From Chloranthus sessilifolius (Eukaryota; Streptophyta; Magnoliopsida; Chloranthales; Chloranthaceae): 64,000 bases of DNA. Shown one piece after another: positions 58,901-64,000 of the stretch; position 1 is the first letter of the stretch; each line of letters begins with the position of its first letter. Made by a program: the position numbers and the translations under genes. The stretch spans positions 122,106,831 through 122,170,830 of the forward strand of contig CM037585.1 in NCBI GenBank assembly GCA_021018995.1, written 5' to 3'. The notes beneath the pieces are model-generated. The model ran no database searches, was not told the origin of the DNA, and saw nothing but the letters and a program-made list of their open reading frames with translations.

Positions 58901-61322
58901 CATTTTCAAATGTGGCAATCCACGTTTCACCTATCATGTGCATTTGGAAGCATCACACAAATGTTGATTTGAATTGCATATTGACATTCTCTAAAAGGGC
59001 AACTTTAAACACGCCTATGGAATCTTGAAAAGAGCCCACGACAATAATCATTGATTGCTTTAAATCAGATGACAAAGATCGTGTTTCGCTCCAATCTTTG
59101 GCACAAGGGATCTTGAGGCCGTGAACATACCATCAGACGATCAGTTGTCGATTCCACATGGACAACTCATACCAATCAAAATAATGCGCTATGTCCGATA
59201 ACTAATCAAGGAAGACTCTAGGGTTCATCTTCCTATCAAAGGTTGGGGCGTCGATTCAGATAGCTTTCAAAAATTTATCGTTCGAATCACCCCCCGGTTC
59301 ACGATGTTTATGACCTCTCTACCCAATGTTAGGTCTCCTATCATGTGGGCACCTTGGGAGTGTTCTACCAGCCACTTCCTCTAAGTGAGCGGTTAATGCC
59401 TCTTGGCATGGTTCCATATTTACAAAGCGGGTAGTAAGGTCTCGAATTGTGGCAGCAAGGTCCTCGCTAGCCATTGGTGATCAACACAAACTCTATGTGA
59501 AACCGTACGGTCAATCTAGTATGCAAAAAAAAAATCCTAATTCAAATACCCTAAACTAGAGTGTTCTCTGATACCAAGTTGATGCAGGACAACACCTAAA
59601 ACCCTAATTATGTAAATTTTGCTGAAATTAAAAGAGCAATGGAGAATAAATTTCAAGTTAGATTCACCTAAAAGTTTTGCGAAATTTAAGGAGAATCGTA
59701 ATATCCAAATCAAGTGTCAATCCAGTATGATAGTTCCTACTAATACGATTGCTAGTTCTCAAGATAGAACTTGACTTCCCTCTAGCCTAGGGCATCAAAC
59801 GACTAACGATGATGGTGTCTTTTGACTCCATTCTAGGATTTTGAAGAAATATGATTAAAAGAAAGAGTTTTGATCAAAGGAAATACTTTATGGGTTTTCA
59901 AAATATCTTCCAACAACCAAGCAAAGAGATAAATTAATTAAACTACCTTGGACCAAAGAGAAGAAAAAGATAATCGAAATCGAGAAGGATCAATCACTAG
60001 AGTTTCATTAGCGAAAATATTGGCCTCACACCAAACCCTAAACTCGGGAAAGAAGATGGTCTCTCAATGAATTCTTAAAGATAACACAAAGCAATCAAAT
60101 TTTCAATAGCATAGATTAATTATTCAAATTGTCTTTACAAGCCTTTATATAGACTAATAAGTCATAACTAAAGTACTAAACATTAAATTCGGAATTAGAA
60201 AGTGCCAAACCTAAACAAACACTTAAAACAACAAATTTTGCCTAAACCTCGTCTAGCCACCAAATTGTGCCAAGGACGTCCGCGACCAAGGACGTCTGTC
60301 CTTGACAGTGTGCACAAGACCATAAATCATGGATGTCCGTGACGGGTCACAGACGTCGGTCATACAAATTCGAGAATGTCCTCCATTTCACGGACGTCTG
60401 TCATGAGACCACGAACGTCCGTCATATTTTGACTAATTTTCCCTCCTTTTGCTTCTCATGTGGGTGCCTTCCAAGTATTGGGTCTTCATTCATGCACGCA
60501 TGTGCGCATAGATCTTCAATTGCCTATCCAAAAGCTTTTGGGCGTTTTGACGCGCTGCTTCTGCCTCGAGTACACTTTGTAAGATTGGGCTGGTGCGATG
60601 CCTCCATCACCAATTAAGGCAATCGTTTATGAACAAATGGTGCTTAAAAGCACGTTCTGGCCCCCTTTACCACCCACACATTGGCAGCATCCAGCTCGTC
60701 AAGGCAAGTAGGATTGTAAGCTCCTTGAGTCTCTTGTATTGCCAGGTGTTGTTTGCTTCATTGTTGGATGACTATACAAATACGAGGTCACTTAACCTCT
60801 TTTGCCTAAGCCTTTTTGTTTCATTGTAATATCTACGAATAATAATATATATTCAAAAGATTTACTCAGATAGAAAATGCCAACTAACAAATTTATGATA
60901 TTCAGTAATACTGATTACAAAACTAAAGTTCGGGACGTGATCAGTTTCATCTTCATTACTGTCGTCCCTACATCATTAGTTTTATGTGATTCGATCTGAT
61001 GTTATGTTGGCCCTTTTAGGATTACATCTGTTTGTATGTAAGTGTTGGGTGGGGTGTGTTTGAGTGCGTGTGTGCAACTAAGCGCATGCACATGGTTTTT
61101 ATTTTCTACGGTAAGTGCATACATTTGTGATTTGAACTTCTTTTGTATTTCTGCATTGGTGTAAGATTGTTCATAATACTAATAAATTGTTCTAGCTATT
61201 TGCATGCAGACAAATGTTGCACTAGATCTACTGAAGAAGGATGATGTGTCAGCAGCCATATTTGCTCCTGGATGGGTATATGAAACTAAGCAGCCACCTG
61301 ATTTCCAGACTGCACAAAATCG
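53775..61322 (+). CDS. ENGASE: cytosolic endo-beta-N-acetylglucosaminidase (GH85), six exons, 3' end outside window
   Basis: Hydrolyses the bond between the two core GlcNAc residues of N-glycans; in plants it acts on free glycans and unfolded glycoproteins in the cytosol. Exons: (53775 or 53928)-54317, 57418-57555, 57860-57969, 58070-58181, 58692-58799, 61210-61322. All donors are GT and all acceptors AG, with consistent phases. Numbering from the ATG at 53928: SYFDSFHYPFNRSSV in exon 1, CHDMAGGYIDDKWVQGG and WTNTAHEHGVK at its end, LGTFIMEWDEGK in exon 2, the catalytic Asn/Glu motif INME (N178, E180) opening exon 3, WYDSV across exons 3-4, YMGIDVFGRNTYGGGQW in exon 5, and FAPGWVYETKQPPDFQTAQN in exon 6. 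About 323 residues are present against about 650-700 in the family. In-frame ATGs at 53775 and 53829 would add a basic, hydrophobic N-terminus; the true start is uncertain. No break is seen in the visible exons. Confidence 0.93.
54482..54853. mobile_element. palindromic MITE in ENGase intron 1, target duplication TTAATAAA
   Basis: Ends GGCTGATGTTACTACCAC and GTGGTAGTAACACCAGCC are inverted. Perfect 8-base TTAATAAA flanks it (54474-54481 and 54854-54861), as for hAT elements. Both arms carry the shared core (caatcttccacacaatggat, ccatcagacggtcag) meeting in the middle. Confidence 0.9.
55402..56499. mobile_element. 1.1-kb hAT-like non-autonomous element in ENGase intron 1
   Basis: Left end CAAGGTAGTTAAGGCG and right end CGCCTTGACCACCATGG are inverted, with TTTTAAT on both outer sides (55395-55401, 56500-56506). 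The subterminal parts repeat TATGGCGAAT and CGCCATGG. The interior is AT-rich with three (TA)n runs (55677-55696, 55800-55842, 55936-55983), repeats of aaggcacctgtggcttaaaa and aggcagctgtggc, and a TTC run at 56143-56163. No transposase. Confidence 0.75.
56507..57417 (+). other. 3' part of ENGase intron 1
   Basis: Unique intron sequence with no recognised element. The open frame at 57136-57351 shows no known domain and lies wholly within the intron. Confidence 0.5.
58207..58622. mobile_element. palindromic MITE in ENGase intron 4
   Basis: Ends GGGTGCCTCTATTTGCGCCA and TTGGCGCAAATAGAGGTACCC are inverted. The arms pair almost throughout and carry the shared core (gatcttccacacaatggatc, taccatctgacggtc). 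TA lies on both outer sides. It leaves the neighbouring exon borders intact. Confidence 0.85.
59040..59165. repeat. single MITE-core arm in ENGase intron 5
   Basis: Matches one arm of the elements at 54482 and 58207 (aatctttggcacaagggatc, accatcagacgatcag), ending abruptly at the gypsy fragment. Confidence 0.6.
59166..59579 (-). mobile_element. gypsy internal fragment in ENGase intron 5
   Basis: Fossil. On the minus strand a gag start reads MASEDLAATIRDLTTRFVNM (from about 59475 leftward), with a piece resembling IDAPTFD further on. A primer site complementary to tRNA-iMet (ctctgatacca on the + strand) lies at 59566-59576, next to the LTR. Only the 5' part of the element is present and it is broken. 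Confidence 0.75.
59580..60300 (-). repeat. LTR of the gypsy fragment in ENGase intron 5 (right border uncertain)
   Basis: Fossil. Starts TGATGCAGG next to the primer site. It shares ccttacaagcc-type and ggcctcacaccaaaccct-type stretches in reverse with the solo LTR at 38064-38897. The right border could lie anywhere between about 60250 and 60840. A cluster of ggacgtccgtga-like repeats sits at 60270-60430. Confidence 0.6.
60301..61209 (+). other. 3' part of ENGase intron 5
   Basis: The first part may still be LTR sequence. Nothing coding recognised; the open frames at 60333-60617 and 60593-60829 have no known domain. Confidence 0.45.
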
Positions 61323-61679
61323 GTATAGTTTTCTTTTGATGTTGCAACTGTTGTATTATTTCGTTGTTCACTATGCAAACATTATCAAGGTAAGTACTAA
61401 ATTATTATTTCTTTATTATTGAGATGGATAGTGTTAGCTTCGTGTAGTCGCTCATTTCCTTGTAAAGTGGTCAATTACTTCCGCCATGATTCATATCGAA
61501 GACACAATGCTTATGGTCATCATGATGCTTACAATAGATATAAAGCAAATAGACTTGCTCTGATTAACGGAATAATAATGGCAGTTTAACCTAGGAATTG
61601 CCACATATGACAGTAGTACGTCATGAATGCTGGTCTATTGTGCTTATCTGTGGATTTCTCTCTCTCTATTTCAATTTGT

Positions 61680-62430
61680 GGATCTATGAATTCGTAAGAC
61701 CCTACATAATTAGGGCGATAATCTTTTCAAAATTTTATAGGCTAAAAAAAGTTGAGAATATAATACCTAAATAAGAATCAGGTACACGTATTTTTAGATA
61801 ATAGATTTCTATGATTAGTATTTTTGGATGCATGGAAATATGGATACAGAGATTTAGAATGCATCTGTGCGTACACATTTCTATATTCGTGGATTTTAGA
61901 TGCACAAACTTTTTTGGGTACAGATGTCAGGGTCATGGATTCTTATGTTTATAAAATTTTATGTGCGTAGCTTTATGTGCACAGATTTTTGGTTTTAGTG
62001 ATTTTTGATTGTACAAAATTTTAATGCAGGGATTCTTGCGTTTCCAAATTTTTGGATAAACGAACTTATTACTGCTTGTATTTTTTGAGTCGGAGATTCC
62101 AGCGTTCAAGAGTTTTTGAGTGCATGAATTTTTGAGGGCACAAATTATTCGGTACATGAATGTTTTTGTACATAAAATTTTGGGTATATCAATTTCAGTA
62201 TTCACTAGGAGGAGGAGCATTTATATTTAGATACATGAGTTTCTAGGTCAGAGATTCTTTTGCTTATGAATTTATGGTTTTTTGTGTACATGAATATCTA
62301 GATACACATATTTCTAGGTGCACAAAAATATGGATTCTAATTGCATGAATTTCTATGTAAATGGATTTCTAAGTTATAGATTCCTGTGTTCATGAATTTA
62401 TGGGTGCATGAATTAAGAGTATGTGATCAT
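61680..62430. repeat. degenerate minisatellite, about 20-bp period, ENGase intron 6
   Basis: Dozens of drifted variants of gcatgaatttttgggtacag and gattcttgtgttcatgaatt follow one another. The open frame on the minus strand at 61933-62220 is a by-product of this periodicity. Confidence 0.65.
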
Positions 62431-64000
62431 CATTCTTAATCAACTTGCTCAGTTGATTACCATTCTTTAGTTGCAGTTGAGTAGCCACATAAAATTAGTT
62501 ATGAGCCCATGCTGTATTAATTCCATGATGTGTTATTATAACTGTAACTTTATTTTCTTTGGACAGTTAGCAGGCCCTAAATAATTAAAAACCGTAACTG
62601 ATGTGGAATCCAAATTTAGATGCCGGAATTGCGGCCCAACTCGAAGAAGAAAGCCCAAGAAGAAGTGGACCCACTTGTGGGTTTTTAAAAGCCATGTTAA
62701 AAGCTGTGAAGACCTATATGTATGTGGGTGTGACAAGCAAGAACACCCACATCGGGAAGGAGGGTGACGCGGGACAAAACCCTAAACTACGTGAATGATT
62801 ATGAGATGATGATTGTGACGAAATTAAACTTAATTAATTAAGCAAAAATTAATACATAATCGCAATACCTTAAGGTTCATGGTTTTCCTCATAGAAGATC
62901 GTGTAGATTTGGGTAGAGTCCAGTCCATGCGCTAGATCCGTTAGCTTCGCAGAAGGAAGATCTTAGAGATAGAACTCTAACCGCTTCAAGATTAGGGCGC
63001 TCGTAGTTCAATGATGAGCTCTGTGAAGTCCCCAAATTCACACACCGGATCAATGCACCCACTTGGAGACATCACACTACTTCACATATCCATAATCATA
63101 ATTAAATCAATTAATCTATAAAGATCCGTGTATAAATGCAACAGAAAAATAATTATTAAAAGCGCATACCTAAATTTTCTTTTTCCCATCATCTTGAGAG
63201 CAATACTAAACTATGAGATAACAACCTATTACACCAAATTGTATGCCTACTCTTTAAATTAAATAAAAAAAAACTGAAATCAAGTATGATCCATCATTAA
63301 CATGATCTTGTTCATAAAATAAATCTGAAATTAATGTCTTAAAATCCTTTCTAGTGCATAACGAAAAACCTAATCAACTAAGCTTCAAATCCTTCTTCGC
63401 TCAAATCTGGATTTCCATCAATCAATGATGCATCTACTTCACTCACTCCATGTATAGCTGTACTCCCTGGAATCCCAAATAATGGGTCGGTTTACCAAGT
63501 AAACTGGTATGGACCAGATATGGTGAGGCTAATAGAAAAGATCCATAACTCAAACCAACTCATAAAATCAAGCAATAATAGAGATATAACATGTGACATA
63601 AATAATGAGTACAACAATAGAACGAAACTGAAACATCACATTAAATCTAAATAAATATTATGGCTTGGGTCTCTACCCTAATTTCACGTGTGGTCATTTT
63701 TATTGTGCATTTCATGCTCATGAATTGACATACATAATGGACATGATTATCTCTTTCTTAATTATTATCCTAATATTCTCTGATCCTTCGATTAGTATCT
63801 ACATTAACCTTCACATAATTTCTCTTTAGTTAAGTAGTAAGCTTAAAATTAAAGACTTCCATCTCTTCAGTCTTATCATTAATGCATGGATGCATAACTT
63901 TTATTACTTGTCATTCTTATTCATGTTACACTCTAATGAATGCCATGAATGTACATGCATAGAAAAACTAGAAATCAATCGATCATGCAATAGCTCTTTT
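62431..64000. other. presumed continuation of ENGase intron 6; no exon seen
   Basis: The next expected ENGase coding block, beginning Trp-Trp after the split codon at the end of exon 6, was not found. Sequence from 62530 to 63480 looks repetitive, with short AT-rich and gene-like scraps, but I could not assign it to a family. Confidence 0.4.

Noticed and set aside
60333-60617. 94-codon frame in ENGase intron 5
   Set aside because: No domain is visible and it overlaps the ggacgtccgtga-type repeats at the end of a gypsy LTR.
61933-62220. 95-codon minus-strand frame with repeated Lys/Cys/Thr motifs
   Set aside because: It is explained by the about 20-bp minisatellite in the ENGase intron.

Overview
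This window is plant nuclear DNA, most likely from a woody angiosperm with large, transposon-filled introns. The evidence is a plant-type gene with GT-AG introns, Ty3/gypsy and Ty1/copia elements primed by initiator-methionine tRNA, an L1-type LINE, hAT transposons with many hAT-like MITEs, and TRIM-like miniature retroelements. I could not place the species. There are no bacterial operons, CRISPR arrays, rRNA genes or tRNA genes.

Only one gene looks functional. It is a family GH85 cytosolic endo-beta-N-acetylglucosaminidase (ENGase) on the + strand from about 53.8 kb to 61.3 kb. Six exons are visible, coding about 323 residues, and the 3' part lies beyond the window. Its introns hold MITEs, a 1.1-kb hAT-like element, a decayed gypsy fragment and a degenerate minisatellite. 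A second host-derived locus is a decayed, 5'-truncated but intron-containing copy of the C-terminal exons of a DEAD-box RNA helicase 18 (DDX55/Spb4 family) gene at 40.5-42.0 kb.

Layout: 1-5.9 kb is a minus-strand Ty3/gypsy element cut by the window edge, with its 5' LTR at 3583-5887. 6.0-9.3 kb holds tandem hAT-like MITE copies split by a solo LTR (6593-8994, target duplication ATCAT). 9.5-14.5 kb is a broken minus-strand hAT transposon with a duplicated end and a MITE inside its transposase gene. 14.5-15.1 kb is palindromic DNA. 15.3-17.7 kb is a second solo LTR (target duplication CCTAA). 18.0-22.6 kb is a second broken hAT copy on the + strand. 23.4-24.5 kb has a SINE-like piece and an inverted-repeat element. 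25.0-34.1 kb is a minus-strand gypsy element with both 2.6-2.7 kb LTRs. 34.7-40.1 kb is an old L1-type LINE split by insertions and tandem duplications. 40.5-42.0 kb is the helicase pseudogene. 42.5-44.1 kb holds MITEs. 44.1-50.2 kb is an old Ty1/copia element with both LTRs. 50.3-53.4 kb holds a small perfect MITE and arrays of TRIM-like units. 53.8-64 kb is the ENGase gene.

The most distinctive signals are five. A MITE has hit a hAT transposase gene whose own ends it shares. Three diverged gypsy LTRs share a CpG-rich block and an array of TCGATCGA-like motifs. One palindromic core recurs in MITEs with unrelated ends. TRIM-like LTR and primer-site units alternate in tandem. Single local tandem duplications of about 40-700 bp are frequent. 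No new multi-gene system is evident.
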